The notes beneath the pieces are model-generated. The model did not search any database. It was not told the DNA's origin and saw only the letters and a program-made list of their open reading frames with translations. From Nocardioides sp. TF02-7 (GTDB lineage Bacteria; Actinomycetota; Actinomycetes; Propionibacteriales; Nocardioidaceae): 64,000 nt of DNA. The position numbers and the translations under genes are program-made. Shown here piece by piece: positions 49,701 through 59,217 of the stretch (its first letter is position 1; each line of letters begins with the position of its first letter). The stretch lies in assembly GCF_022437945.1 (NCBI RefSeq), contig NZ_CP092535.1, positions 2,170,001 to 2,234,000 of the forward strand, given 5' to 3'.

Positions 49701-51538
49701 TCTCCTCCGTCATCGCCCAGCGTCCGAAGACGCTGGCACCCTCGTCGGCCGGCCCGATACCGGCGCGGAACACCGCGAACAGCTCGCGCCCGGTGCCCAC
49801 CCACTCGTTGTCGAGCGCGGGTCTGCCGGTCGCCTCCCGCGCGGACAGGTCGGCCGCGACCTCCAACCGGCCGGTCGAGGCGTCGACCGTGACAATGTCG
49901 CCGTCGCGTACCCGCGCGAGCGGCCCGCCGACGGCCGCTTCGGGGGTGACATGGATGGCGGCGGGCACCTTGCCCGAGGCCCCTGACATCCGTCCGTCGG
50001 TCACGATCGCCACCCGTTGCCCGCGGTCCTGCAGCACGCCGAGCGCCGGGGTCAGCTTGTGCAGCTCGGGCATGCCGTTCGCCGCCGGCCCCTGGTAGCG
50101 GATCACCGCGACGAGATCCCGTCCGTCGAGCTCTCCACGGCCGAACGCCGCGAGGAAGTCGGCCTGGTCGTCGAACACCATCGCCGGTGCGCGCACCACG
50201 CGGTGCTCGGGCGCGACGGCCGAGGTCTTGACCACCGCGGTGCCGAGCGGGCCCGTGAGCATCTTGACCCCGCCGTCGGTGGCGAACGGGTCGGAGGTCG
50301 GCCGGAGCACGGTGGGGTCAAGGCTGGTCTCCGGCCCGTCGACCCAGGTCAGTCCCGCACCCTTCCCGTCCCTCAGCAGCCGCGGCTCACAGGTGTAGCG
50401 CGAGAGCCCGCGTCCGACGACGGTGTGCACGTCCTCGTGCAGGAGGCCGTGCTCCAGCAGGGTCCGCACCAGGTAGCCCACGCCCCCGGCGGCGTGGAAG
50501 TGGTTCACGTCCGCCGATCCGTTGGGGTAGACCCGCGCGAGGAGCGGGACGACCGCCGAGAGGTCGGAGAGGTCCTGCCAGGTGAGCAGGACGCCACGCG
50601 GCGCGGGCGATCGCGACCAGGTGCAGGGTGTGGTTGGTGGAGCCGCCGCTCGCGAGCAGGGCGACACAGGCGTTGACGACGGCCTTCTCGTCCACCAGCT
50701 CGCCCACCGGGACCGGTCCACCGCTCTGCGCCGTGATCCCGACCGCGGTCTCCGCGGCGGCCCGCGTGAGCGCGTCGCGCAGCGGAGTCCCCGGGTTGAC
50801 GAACGAGGAGCCGGGCAGGTGGAGCCCCAGCACCTCCATCAGCAGCTGGTTGGAGTTGGCGGTGCCGTAGAAGGTGCAGGTCCCGCGGGAGTGGTACGAC
50901 GCCGCCTCGGCCTCGAGCAGCTCCTCGCGGCCGACCAGGCCCTCGGCGTACTGCTGCCGCACCCTGGCCTTCTCCTTGTTGGGCAGGCCCGACGTCATCG
51001 GACCGGCCGGCACGAAGACCGTCGGGAGGTGCCCGAAGGACAACGCGCCGATCAGCAGCCCGGGCACGATCTTGTCGCAGACGCCGAGCATCAGCGCGCC
51101 GTCGAACATGTCGTGCGACAGCGCGATCGCGGTCGCCATCGCAATCACGTCGCGGCTGTACAGCGACAACTGCATGCCGTCGCGGCCCTGGGTGATGCCG
51201 TCGCACATCGCCGGTACGCCGCCGGCGACCTGGGCGATCCCACCGGCGCGGATGATCGCGTCCTTGAGGACCGGCGGGTAGTCGACGTACGGCTGGTGCG
51301 CCGAGAGCATGTCGTTGTAGCTGGTGACGATGGCGAGGTTGGGCTTCCCGCCGCGGCGCAGCACCGCCTTCTCCTCCGGCTCCGCGGCGGCGAAGCCGTG
51401 GGCGAGGTTGGCGCAGCCGAGGCGCGTCCGTGCCGGCACCCGCTCGGCAGCGGACCGGATCCGCTCCAGGTACGCCGCCCGGGTGCGCGCGCTCCGCTCC
51501 ACGATCCGCTCGGTGACCGCCGCGACGGTCGGGTGCAG
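49681..51538 (-). CDS. edd: Phosphogluconate dehydratase, one frame break
   Basis: Repaired length is 618 residues. This IlvD/Edd-family Fe-S dehydratase converts 6-phosphogluconate to KDPG. Signatures: [68 protein letters not shown]. Near 50600 an extra base not in a homopolymer (A on the plus strand) shifts the frame; removing it gives [16 protein letters not shown], which fits the family. The N-terminal family match begins at CTG 51538 ([12 protein letters not shown]), so a rare CTG start is possible; GTG 51504 is the next candidate. No good RBS is visible because palindrome array G lies just 12 bases upstream. Confidence 0.9.
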
Positions 51539-51550
51539 AGCGGGGGGACC

Positions 51551-51613
51551 TGCGGTTTGGGACCAAACCGCGCCTCCGAGCCGCTCGAGGGTGCGGTTTG
51601 GGACCAAACCGCA
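51551..51613. repeat. Palindromic repeat array G, inside the zwf-edd operon
   Basis: Copies at 51551 and 51592, 41 bp apart and in the same orientation, fill the 94-bp gap between the zwf stop and the edd start. Confidence 0.93.
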
Positions 51614-51632
51614 CCGCGCGGGACCTCCGGCC

Positions 51633-53120
51633 TCACGCCACCGACTCCTGCCACGCACGCCCGTCGCGGGCCAACAGGATCGCGGCTTCGACCGGGCCGG
51701 TCGATCCGGCGGCGTACGTCGTGGGCACCTCGTCGCGATCCGACCACCGTCGCAGGATCGGCTCCACCCATTGCCAGGCCGCCTCGACCTCGTCGCGGCG
51801 CATGAACAGCGTGGGGTTGCCGCGGATCACGTCCATCAGCAGCCGCTCGTAGGGCTCCGGGCAGCGCTCCCGGAAGGTGGTCGCATAGCTGAGGTCGAGC
51901 GAGACCGGCCGCAGCCGGATCCCGCCCGGTCCCGGGACCTTGGCGGTGAGGTGCAGCTGCATGCCCTCGTCGGGCTGCAGGCAGATCGTCAGCCGGTTCG
52001 GCACCGTAGTGCCCTGGCTGCCGGGGAACATGGCGTGCGGCGGCTCCTTGAAGACCACCTCGATCGTCGAGTGGCGGCGACCCAGTCGCTTCCCGGTCCG
52101 CAGGTAGAACGGCACGCCGGCCCAGCGCCAGTTCTGCACCTCGGCGCGGACCGCGACGAAGGTCTCGGTGGTGCTGTCGCGGCCGAGGTCGTCGGCGTAC
52201 GACGTCACCGCCTCGCCCTCGACGTGCCCGCGCCCGTAGCGTCCGCGGACCGTGTCGCGGTCGACGTCCTCGCGCTGCATCGGCTTGAGCGCCTGGAGGA
52301 CCTTGAGCTTCTCGTCGCGCACCGTGTCGGGACCGACGTACGTCGGAGGCTCCATCGCGACGAGGCACAGCAGCTGCAGCAGGTGGTTCTGCACCATGTC
52401 GCGGAGGGCGCCGGAGCGGTCGTAGTAGCCGGCCCGGTCCGCGACACCGAGGGTCTCGGAGACGGTGATCTGCACGTGGTCGACCCAGCGGGAGTTCCAC
52501 AGCGGCTCGAGGAAGGTGTTGGCGAACCGGGTGACCAGGAGGTTCTGGACGCTCTCCTTCCCCAGGTAGTGGTCGATCCGGTAGATCTGCTGCTCCTCGA
52601 AGACCCGCCCGACGGCGTCGTTGATCCGACGGGAGGACTCGAGGTCGTGGCCGAGCGGCTTCTCCATCACCAGCCGGCAGGTGGGGGTCACGACGCCGAG
52701 CTCGTCGAGGCGGGTGCAGATCGGGTCGAAGAGCTGGGGCGCGACCGCGAGGTAGTACACGCGGATCGCGTGCTCCGGGTCGGAGCGGTCCTTGAGCAGG
52801 GCGTGCAGCGTGTGCCAGTCCTCGGGACGGTCGGCGTCCAGCGTGAGGTGGTGCACGCGGTCGAGGAGGCGGCGTACGACGGCCGGGTCGAGGTCGTCGG
52901 CGGCGACGTGCTGCTCGACCGCCTCCGCGACGATCGCCCGGTAGTCCGCGTCGTCGAGCCCCTGCCGGGACGCACCGATGATCCGCGTCGTGGCAGGAAG
53001 CTGCCCCTCACGCTCGCGCTGGTAGAGGCCGGGGAGCAGCTTGCGCCGGGCGAGGTCGCCGGTGCCGCCGAAGATCACGAAGTCGCAGGCGGGGAGGACG
53101 AGGTCGGGTTCGGTGCTCAC
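51633..53120 (-). CDS. zwf: Glucose-6-phosphate 1-dehydrogenase
   Basis: The intact 495-residue enzyme oxidises glucose-6-phosphate to 6-phosphogluconolactone, producing [21 protein letters not shown] is the dinucleotide-binding loop, [13 protein letters not shown] the active site, and [11 protein letters not shown] a conserved substrate-domain motif. GTG 53120 is chosen; the frame is open to ATG 53162, but that ATG lies in the probable promoter of the divergent gene pair. It heads a minus-strand zwf-edd-eda group lacking a 6-phosphogluconolactonase gene. Confidence 0.94.
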   Translation of the reverse strand: MSTEPDLVLPACDFVIFGGTGDLARRKLLPGLYQREREGQLPATTRIIGASRQGLDDADYRAIVAEAVEQHVAADDLDPAVVRRLLDRVHHLTLDADRPEDWHTLHALLKDRSDPEHAIRVYYLAVAPQLFDPICTRLDELGVVTPTCRLVMEKPLGHDLESSRRINDAVGRVFEEQQIYRIDHYLGKESVQNLLVTRFANTFLEPLWNSRWVDHVQITVSETLGVADRAGYYDRSGALRDMVQNHLLQLLCLVAMEPPTYVGPDTVRDEKLKVLQALKPMQREDVDRDTVRGRYGRGHVEGEAVTSYADDLGRDSTTETFVAVRAEVQNWRWAGVPFYLRTGKRLGRRHSTIEVVFKEPPHAMFPGSQGTTVPNRLTICLQPDEGMQLHLTAKVPGPGGIRLRPVSLDLSYATTFRERCPEPYERLLMDVIRGNPTLFMRRDEVEAAWQWVEPILRRWSDRDEVPTTYAAGSTGPVEAAILLARDGRAWQESVA

Positions 53121-53162
53121 GAGTGGCGAGCGTAGTGCCGAATGAGGTCCGATGTAAGCCAT

Positions 53163-53209
53163 ACTTAGGCCTTTTTCAGGACAAAGTGGCCGTGGCTTAG
53201 GTTGTCCCC
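53163..53209. promoter_or_regulatory. Divergent promoter region zwf / ROK regulator
   Basis: A 47-bp gap, plus the adjacent zwf leader, must hold both promoters. TAGGTT (53199-53204) could be the -10 of the ROK gene, leaving only a few leader bases. CTTAGG occurs twice, at 53164 and 53196, 32 bp or three helical turns apart, and may be a regulator site. Confidence 0.4.
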
Positions 53210-54398
53210 ATGTCAGAGGTGGTGTCCCCCGCGGCGCTGCGCAGCGGTGCGACCGCAGGCGAGCTGCTGGAGCTGGTGCGCGCCGGCCGGGCGGCGACCA
53301 GGTCGGAGCTGCGGCGGATCACCGGTCTCTCGCGGACGGCGGTGGCCAGCCGGGTCGCGACCCTCGTCGACGCCGGGCTGCTGGTCCCAGGGGTGACGCT
53401 GGCGCAGACCGGGGGCCGACCGGCGGGCAATCTGGTGTTCAACACCGACGCCGGCACGGTGCTCGCGGCGGCGATCGGTCGCTCCCGCTCCCAAGTGGCG
53501 GTCTTCGACCTGGGTGGTGAGGAGCTGGCCTCCTCCGCCGTCGACCACGAGGTCGGCGCCGGGCCGGACGCTGTGATGCCCGGCGTGGCCGAGCAGCTCC
53601 GCACGCTGCTCGACGACTCGCTGCCGCCGGTGCTCGGTGTCGGGATCAGCCTGCCGGGGACCGTCGACCCGGTGCGGGGTGTCAGCGTCGACACGCCGGT
53701 GATGGCGGGGTGGGACGGCGTCGAGCTGGCGCCGTACCTCGCCGACGTCACCGACGCCCCGTTGTTCGTCGCCGGCGACGCCGACGCCCCTCGCCCGCTC
53801 CGAGCGCAGCGAGGGGCACGCGCTGCGGTTCGCGGACCTGCTGGTCGTGAAGGCCTCGACGGGCCTCGGGCTCGGCATCATCGCCGACGGCCGGATCGTC
53901 TCGGGCTCACGCGGCGGGGCGGGCGACATCGGGCACACCAAGGTCCCGGCCGCTGCCGACCGGCCGTGCCGCTGCGGCGCCACCGGCTGCCTCGAGACCG
54001 TCGCCGGCGGTTGGGCGCTCGTCGCCGAGCTGCAGCACCAGGGCCGACCGGTCGAGCACATCCGCGACCTCGTCTCGGTCGCGGTCGACGGCGACGCCGG
54101 CGCCAAGCAGCTGCTCCGTGAGAGCGGTCGCCGGCTCGGCGAGGTCATGGCCGTCGCCATCAACCTCCTCAACCCGCAGGCCGTCGTCCTCGGCGGCGAC
54201 ATGCCAGCGGCCTTCGACGTGTACGCCGCCGGCGTACGGGAGAGCGTCTACGCCCTCTCCACCGCCCTCGCGACCCGGGAGCTGCAGGTCCTGCCGGCGA
54301 CCTACGGCGACCGGGCCGGCCTGGTCGGCTGCGCGGTCACCGCGCTCGACGAGGTGCTGCGGCCGTCGGCGGTGGATGCGCGGCTGCGGGGTGGGTGA
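53210..54398 (+). CDS. ROK-family transcriptional regulator, one frame break
   Basis: Repaired length is 395 residues. An N-terminal winged HTH (RAATRSELRRITGLSRTAVA) is followed by a ROK sugar-kinase-like fold with LGVGISLPGTVDP, KASTGLGLGIIADG and the zinc motif CRCGATGCLE. The phosphate-binding loop (VFDLGG) lacks the DxGxT of active kinases, so a regulator is more likely than an enzyme. An extra C near 53791 breaks the frame; repair gives GDADALARSERSEGHALRF. Divergence from zwf-edd-eda suggests it controls glucose use through the Entner-Doudoroff route (inference). Confidence 0.88.
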
Positions 54399-54405
54399 GC
54401 GGTGC

Positions 54406-54549
54406 TGCGGTTTGGGACCAAACCGCAGGACCGAGCACTGGGACATGCGGTTTGGGACCAAACCTCAGCCGCTGAGCTGCTCGCGCTGCGGTTTGGTCCC
54501 AAACCGCAGCCCGGCAGCTCCCTCAGGTGCGGTTTGGTCCCAAACCGCA
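54406..54549. repeat. Palindromic repeat array H, four copies
   Basis: Copies at 54406, 54446, 54487 and 54528 (spacing 40, 41, 41). The first two have centre GA, the last two centre TC, so the array is a head-to-head pair of pairs. It lies between the ROK regulator and galM. Confidence 0.93.
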
Positions 54550-54603
54550 AACGTCGCCCCCGCCTTCTCCCCCGACACCATCCCGCTGGCTACCGTTCTC
54601 CGC

Positions 54604-55608
54604 GTGACGTCGAACCCGGTCGAGACCCTGGTCCTGGGCGGCGCTCCCGGGCCCGAGCTGCACCTGCTGACCCTCGGGGCCACCGTGCACCGGCTGGTGG
54701 TGACCGGCGGTGACGGCGTACGACGAGACGTGGCCGTCGGGCTGCCGGGGCCTGAGGAGCTGCTCGCGTCCACGGCCTACCTGGGCGGGACGATCGGGCG
54801 CTACGCGAACCGGATCGCCGGCGGGCGGTTCGAGATCGACGGGGAGCCGGTCGAGGTCGGGGTGCACGATCGCGGCAACCACCTCCACGGCGGGCCGGAC
54901 GGGTTCGACCGGCGGGTGTGGGACGTCGTCGACCGGTCGGCACGCTCGGCCCGGCTGCGGCTGGTCAGTCCGGACGGCGACCAGGGGTTTCCCGGCGAGG
55001 TGACCGCCGACGCGGCGTTCGCGGTGACCGACGACGCGGTGGAGATCGAGCTCACCGCGGTCACGACCCGGCCGACGGTGGTCAACCTGACCAGCCACGC
55101 CTACCTCAACCTCGACGGTGGCGGCACCGCCGACGACCACCTCCTCCAGGTGCCCGCGTCGACCTACACCCCCGTCGACGAGACCGGCATCCCGCTCGGT
55201 GGGCACGAGCCGGTGGACGGTACGCCGTTCGACCTCCGCACGCCGGTGCGCGTCGGTGACGTGGTCCGCACCCCGCACCCCCAGCTGGTCGACGCGCAGG
55301 GCGTCGACCACAACCTGGTCGTCGACGGCGACGGTTGGCGCCGCGTCGCCGCGTTGACGTCGCCGCGCACGTCGACCCGTGCGGAGCTGTGGAGCGACCA
55401 GCCGTGCCTGCAGGTCTACACGGGCAACTTCCTGGACGGTACGGCGGTCTCCCGCGACGGCCGGTTGCTCCGTCAGGGCGACGGCATCGCGCTCGAGCCG
55501 CAGCTCGCCCCCGACACCCCGCACCACCCCGAGTGGCCGTCGGCGGTGCTGCGGCCGGGCGAGACCTACCGCGCGCGCATCGCCTGGCGGTTCTCCGCTG
55601 CGCGCTGA
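54604..55608 (+). CDS. galM: Aldose 1-epimerase (mutarotase)
   Basis: The intact 334-residue GalM-fold protein interconverts anomers of glucose or galactose. It has GTIGRYANRIAGGRF, the catalytic-histidine segment NHLHGGPDGFD and NLTSHAYLNL, VDHNLVV, LQVYTGNFLDG; the final EPQLAPDTPHHPEW contains the conserved glutamate region. GTG 54604 is used; the upstream frame runs through repeat array H and is not coding. Confidence 0.94.
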   Translation: MTSNPVETLVLGGAPGPELHLLTLGATVHRLVVTGGDGVRRDVAVGLPGPEELLASTAYLGGTIGRYANRIAGGRFEIDGEPVEVGVHDRGNHLHGGPDGFDRRVWDVVDRSARSARLRLVSPDGDQGFPGEVTADAAFAVTDDAVEIELTAVTTRPTVVNLTSHAYLNLDGGGTADDHLLQVPASTYTPVDETGIPLGGHEPVDGTPFDLRTPVRVGDVVRTPHPQLVDAQGVDHNLVVDGDGWRRVAALTSPRTSTRAELWSDQPCLQVYTGNFLDGTAVSRDGRLLRQGDGIALEPQLAPDTPHHPEWPSAVLRPGETYRARIAWRFSAAR

Positions 55609-55805
55609 CCCTCGTCGGCGTCCGCGGTGGGGCGCCGTGCGCGACCGTGGCGCCGGAGCCAACTAGCCTCAGGAGGTGAGAGCGCACGACGGACGAGAGG
55701 AAGAGGCACCGCATGAGGTCAGGACCGCACCACCGGAGCGCCGTACGACGGGGCGCGGCGCGGTGACGGCGCTGGCAGGGGCGACCTCGCCCGCGGCACC
55801 CACCT

Positions 55806-57261
55806 GTGCGCTCCCCGCGCGGCCGGCGCAGCAAGATCGTCTGCACCCTCGGGCCGGCGACCGCCGCGCCCGGCCGGCTCGAGGCCCTGGTCGCGGCCGG
55901 GATGGACGTCGCGCGGCTCAACATGAGCCACGGCAGCCACACCGACCACGCCGAGGCCTACCGCCAGGTCCGTGCGGCGTCGGAGGCGACGGGGCACGGC
56001 GTCGCCGTCCTCGCGGACCTGCAGGGGCCGAAGATCCGGCTCGAGCGGTTCGCCGGCGGGCCGGTGCGGCTCGAGCGGGGGCAGGAGTGGACGATCACCA
56101 CCCGCGACGTCGTCGGCGACGCAAAGGTCTGCGGGACGACGTACAAGGGGCTTCCCGGTGACGTCTCGCCCGGTGACCCGATCCTGATCGACGACGGCAA
56201 GGTCAAGCTCCGCGTCGTGGGTGTGGAGGACACCGACGTCACCACCGAGGTGCTCGTCGGCGGCCCGGTGAGCAACAACAAGGGCATCAACCTGCCGGGG
56301 GTGGCGGTCTCGGTGCCGGCGCTGTCGGAGAAGGATGCCGAGGACCTGCGGTTCGCGCTGCGGCTGGGTGTCGACTTCGTCGCGCTGAGCTTCGTCCGCA
56401 GCGCGGCCGACGCGGCCGACGTGCGCCGGATCATGGACGAGGAGGGCATCCGGGTTCCCGTCATCGCGAAGATCGAGAAGCCCCAGGCGGTGGCGGCTCT
56501 CGACGAGATCGTCGACGCGTTCGACGGGTTCATGGTCGCGCGCGGCGACCTCGGCGTGGAGTGCCCGCTCGAGGAGGTGCCATTCCTCCAGAAGAAGGTC
56601 GTGGAGAAGGCCCGGAGGCAGGCCAAGCCGGTCATCGTCGCGACCCAGATGCTCGAGTCGATGGTCACCAACCCCGCGCCGACCCGCGCCGAGGCCAGCG
56701 ACGTGGCCAACGCCGTGCTCGACGGCGCCGACGCGGTGATGCTCTCCGGCGAGACCAGCGTGGGGGAGCACCCCGTGCACACCGTCGAGACGATGGCGCG
56801 GATCGTGGCCGCCACCGAGGCGCACGCGCTGGAGCGGACCGCGGTCGGCCGGCAGTTCGGGTCCATCGAGTGGGACCCCCACACCCGGTCCGGGATCATC
56901 ACGAAGGCGGCCGAGGAGGTCGCCGTTCGGGCGGGGGGCGCGGTACGTCGTCGCGTTCACGCAGTCCGGCGACTCCGCCCGCCGCGTCGCGCGGCTCCGC
57001 AGCGGCATCCCGGTCCTGGCGTTCACGCCGGTGCCCAAGGCGCGCGCCCAGCTCTCCCTGACCTGGGGCGTCGAGGCATTCCTCACCGACCCGGTGCAGA
57101 CCACCGACGACATGGTGCGCCAGGTCGACGAGGAGCTGCTGCGGCTGGGTCGGGTCGCGGAGGACGACCTGGTCGTCATCGTGGCCGGCAGCCCACCCGG
57201 CATCCCCGGCTCCACCAACTTCCTGCGGCTGCACCGGATCGGGGACGCCACGGAGTCGTGA
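55806..57261 (+). CDS. pyk: Pyruvate kinase, one frame break
   Basis: Repaired length is 484 residues. [33 protein letters not shown] (catalytic lysine), [13 protein letters not shown] and [18 protein letters not shown] are classic pyruvate-kinase motifs. It makes ATP and pyruvate from PEP. An extra G near 56935 breaks the frame before the C-terminal allosteric domain; repair gives [23 protein letters not shown] 55806 ([11 protein letters not shown]) gives the family-typical N-terminus. It is the last gene before array I and the tRNA. Confidence 0.94.
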
Positions 57262-57275
57262 GGAGGGCTGGGACG

Positions 57276-57461
57276 TGCGGTTTGGGACCAAACCGTCTGC
57301 CTGAGGCTCACGGTGCTGCGGTTTGGGACCAAACCGTCTGCCTGAGGCTCACGGAGCTGCGGTTTGGGACCAAACCGTCCGGCTGAGGCTCGGTGAGCTG
57401 CGGTTTGGGACCAAACCGCGTCCAGGAGCCGCCCCGACCTGCGGTTTGGGACCAAACCTCA
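57276..57461. repeat. Palindromic repeat array I, five copies at exact 41-bp period
   Basis: Copies begin at 57276, 57317, 57358, 57399 and 57440, each exactly 41 bp apart, all in the same orientation. The first two spacers (57298-57316, 57339-57357) differ at one base only, and the third shares CTGAGGCTC. It lies between pyk and tRNA-Ser. Confidence 0.95.
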
Positions 57462-57524
57462 TCACCCCGCCCCACCCCGAGCCCGATTTCCAGCCACTCC
57501 CGGTGCTCCGGTAGCCTCTCCGGC

Positions 57525-57611
57525 GGTGGCGTGTCCGAGCGGCCTAAGGAGAACGCCTCGAAAGCGTTTGTGGGTGCAAGCCCACCGAGGGTTCAAATCC
57601 CTCCGCCACCG
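57525..57611 (+). tRNA. tRNA-Ser (anticodon CGA)
   Basis: An 87-nt class II tRNA: acceptor arm GGTGGCG/CGCCACC, anticodon loop with CGA between AACGC and GCGTT, a long variable arm (GTGGGTGCAAGCCCAC) and the T-loop GGTTCAAATCC. CCA follows at 57612-57614. It reads UCG serine codons, which are frequent in this genome. Confidence 0.97.
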
Positions 57612-57619
57612 CCATCAGC

Positions 57620-57636
57620 CCCCGAGCGAGTCGGGG
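57620..57636. terminator. Short hairpin after tRNA-Ser
   Basis: CCCCGA and TCGGGG pair around a 5-nt loop, 9 bases after the tRNA. It may aid 3' processing or termination. Confidence 0.5.
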
Positions 57637-57640
57637 TGAC

Positions 57641-57678
57641 GCGAGATCCCGTCCAGGTGTCCCCGGGCGGGATCTCGC
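57641..57678. terminator. Strong hairpin between tRNA-Ser and the DUF4396 gene
   Basis: A perfect 11-bp stem (GCGAGATCCCG / CGGGATCTCGC) with further inner pairing. It lies between tRNA-Ser and the stop of the opposite-strand gene, so it may serve both. Confidence 0.65.
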
Positions 57679-57714
57679 TGCATCGGACGGACGCCACGTT
57701 CCCGCCGCGGCTGG

Positions 57715-58389
57715 TCATCCCGCAACGACCGCCGCGTGCGGGTCGCCGTCGTCGTCGCCGAGCTCGTCGGCGAGTGAGACGGTGAAGCCGCCGAGCAGGA
57801 AGGCGAGGAGGGCGGCCACGAGGGTCGAGGTGGCGAGGTCGGGGACGAACCGCCGGGCCCCGGTGGGCGCGGGTGCGCCGTGGTACTCGTGGGTCAACGC
57901 GTGACCCTTGCCGCGGCGCAGCAGGTAGCGGTTGACGGGGTACGCCGCCGCGAAGGCCGCCGCGAGGGCGACGGTCATCGAGACCCAGAAGACCGTGTTG
58001 ACCAGGCCCGCGTCCATGGCGCCGGGGATGAGGGCCATGACGAGGTTGTCCACCACCTCCATCGTCGCGATCGACAGGGTGTCGGCAGCGACGACGACAC
58101 CGAGGGCGGCGCCGACGCCGAGCCCGGCACGCACCAGGGGGAACGTCGAGAGGGTGTAGCCGAACACGAACGCCAGGCCGACCGCCAGCACGATCGTCCA
58201 CCCGGTGGGGAGCCCGAGGGCGGTGCCGATCATCAGGCCGGCGATCTCGCCGATGGCGCACCCGGTGAGGCAGTGGAGCGTCGCGCTCAGGGCCATGGCC
58301 CCGACCGCGCCGCCGTGGGCGTCCGCGTGACCGGTGTGACCGGCATGATCGGCATGACCGGCGTGACCGGCATGGTGCTCGTGATCCAT
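57715..58389 (-). CDS. DUF4396 membrane protein with His-rich N-terminus
   Basis: The 224-residue protein begins with a cytosolic or exposed His-rich stretch (DHEHHAGHAGHADHAGHTGH), likely metal-binding. Five or so hydrophobic helices and the DUF4396 core (ATLHCLTGCAIGEIAGLMIG, NTVFWVSM, PVNRYLLRRGKGHALTHEYH) follow. Function is unknown; Cys, Met and His residues in the core and the upstream CsoR-like operator suggest copper handling (inference). ATG 58389 follows GGAGGAAGAGCG; an earlier in-frame ATG at 58434 lies over the operator. Confidence 0.83.
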   Translation of the reverse strand: MDHEHHAGHAGHADHAGHTGHADAHGGAVGAMALSATLHCLTGCAIGEIAGLMIGTALGLPTGWTIVLAVGLAFVFGYTLSTFPLVRAGLGVGAALGVVVAADTLSIATMEVVDNLVMALIPGAMDAGLVNTVFWVSMTVALAAAFAAAYPVNRYLLRRGKGHALTHEYHGAPAPTGARRFVPDLATSTLVAALLAFLLGGFTVSLADELGDDDGDPHAAVVAG

Positions 58390-58423
58390 CGCTCTTCCTC
58401 CTGGTCGGGGTCGCCAGCCCAAC

Positions 58424-58440
58424 ATACCCCCCATGGGTAT
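58424..58440. promoter_or_regulatory. CsoR-like palindromic operator
   Basis: ATACCCCCCATGGGTAT, a palindrome of the TACCC-N-GGGTA type used by copper-sensing CsoR repressors, lies 35 bases upstream of the His-rich membrane protein start. Identification is by pattern only. Confidence 0.5.
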
Positions 58441-58494
58441 CTATTCCGACCGGCTCCCTGCATCGACCTCCGCGCCCCTGGGTACCTTCGCCCC

Positions 58495-58629
58495 ATGAAG
58501 CTGATGAAGGCAGCGGCCGTCGCAGGGGTCGCGAAGAAGGTGTACGGCGAGGCCCGCAAGCCCGAGAACCAGGCGCGGATCCGGTCCGCGGTCGAGAAGG
58601 TGAGGTCGCGGGGCCGCAAGACGCGCTGA
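58495..58629 (+). CDS. Small basic actinobacterial protein
   Basis: A 44-residue ORF (MKLMKAAAVAGVAKKVYGEA ...) is rich in Lys, Arg and Ala with an amphipathic helix. It resembles short conserved proteins seen in Nocardioidaceae. No function can be given. The ATG lacks a clear RBS, so it may be leaderless. It diverges from the DUF4396 gene. Confidence 0.6.
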   Translation: MKLMKAAAVAGVAKKVYGEARKPENQARIRSAVEKVRSRGRKTR

Positions 58630-58650
58630 CCGACCGGTCAGCAGGGGCCG

Positions 58651-59025
58651 TCAGCGGCGCCCGACGCCCTTGCTCGGCTGCAGCCTGCCCAGGCAGACCG
58701 CCACCAGGACGCCCGGTTGCTCGCGCTGGAAGACCGCCCAGCCATCGTCGAAGGACACCAGCCGGGTGTGGCCCCGCTCGTCGCGGACCAGGGCGCTCTC
58801 CGGGATCACGTCCGCCCCGAACCCGGTCGTCGAGCAGCGGTGGCGCTCGAGCATCCGGCTGAGCGCGCGCTCGTCGCCCGAGAGGCCGAGGTGGTCGGCG
58901 GGCGGCTGCGGGGACGACAGGACGCTCATCGCGCCCAGGCCGAGCAGCAGCGTCAGCGCCGCCGACGTGAGCGCCGTACGGACCGACGTCGCGGCATGGC
59001 GGAGCCAGCCGTCGCCACCAACCAC
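58651..59025 (-). CDS. Small membrane-anchored or exported protein, unknown function
   Basis: The 124-residue protein starts at GTG 59025 behind GGAGG. It has one N-terminal hydrophobic segment (TALTSAALTLLLGLGAMSVL) and an ~85-residue extracellular domain with one conserved-looking Cys pair (HRCSTTGFG ... VAVCLGRL). I do not recognise the family. It is divergent from the MoxR gene. Confidence 0.62.
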   Translation of the reverse strand: MVGGDGWLRHAATSVRTALTSAALTLLLGLGAMSVLSSPQPPADHLGLSGDERALSRMLERHRCSTTGFGADVIPESALVRDERGHTRLVSFDDGWAVFQREQPGVLVAVCLGRLQPSKGVGRR

Positions 59026-59217
59026 GTCGTCCTCCAAGACCCCATGCGAACCGCGTGCGAAACCCCGTGCGAACCGGGTCGTCCGCCCCGCGCTCCCCAC
59101 GGCGCCGGCTCCGACCGTTCGATGCCTCTCCAACGAGCCGCAGGCCAGCGGGTCACGACGCAGACCGCCGCAGTCCGCTGCAGACGCACCGCCGGGCGGG
59201 GCGGCAGGATGGGACGC

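Noticed and set aside
53121..53162. Upstream ATG of zwf at 53162
   Set aside because: It lies in the short divergent promoter region and would add non-conserved residues; GTG 53120 gives the usual N-terminus.
57276..57461. Repeat arrays as CRISPR
   Set aside because: Regular repeats and spacers look superficially similar, but the 22-bp repeat is almost fully palindromic, the 19-nt spacers are too short and resemble one another, orientation flips within arrays, copies are spread over nine loci, and no cas gene is present.
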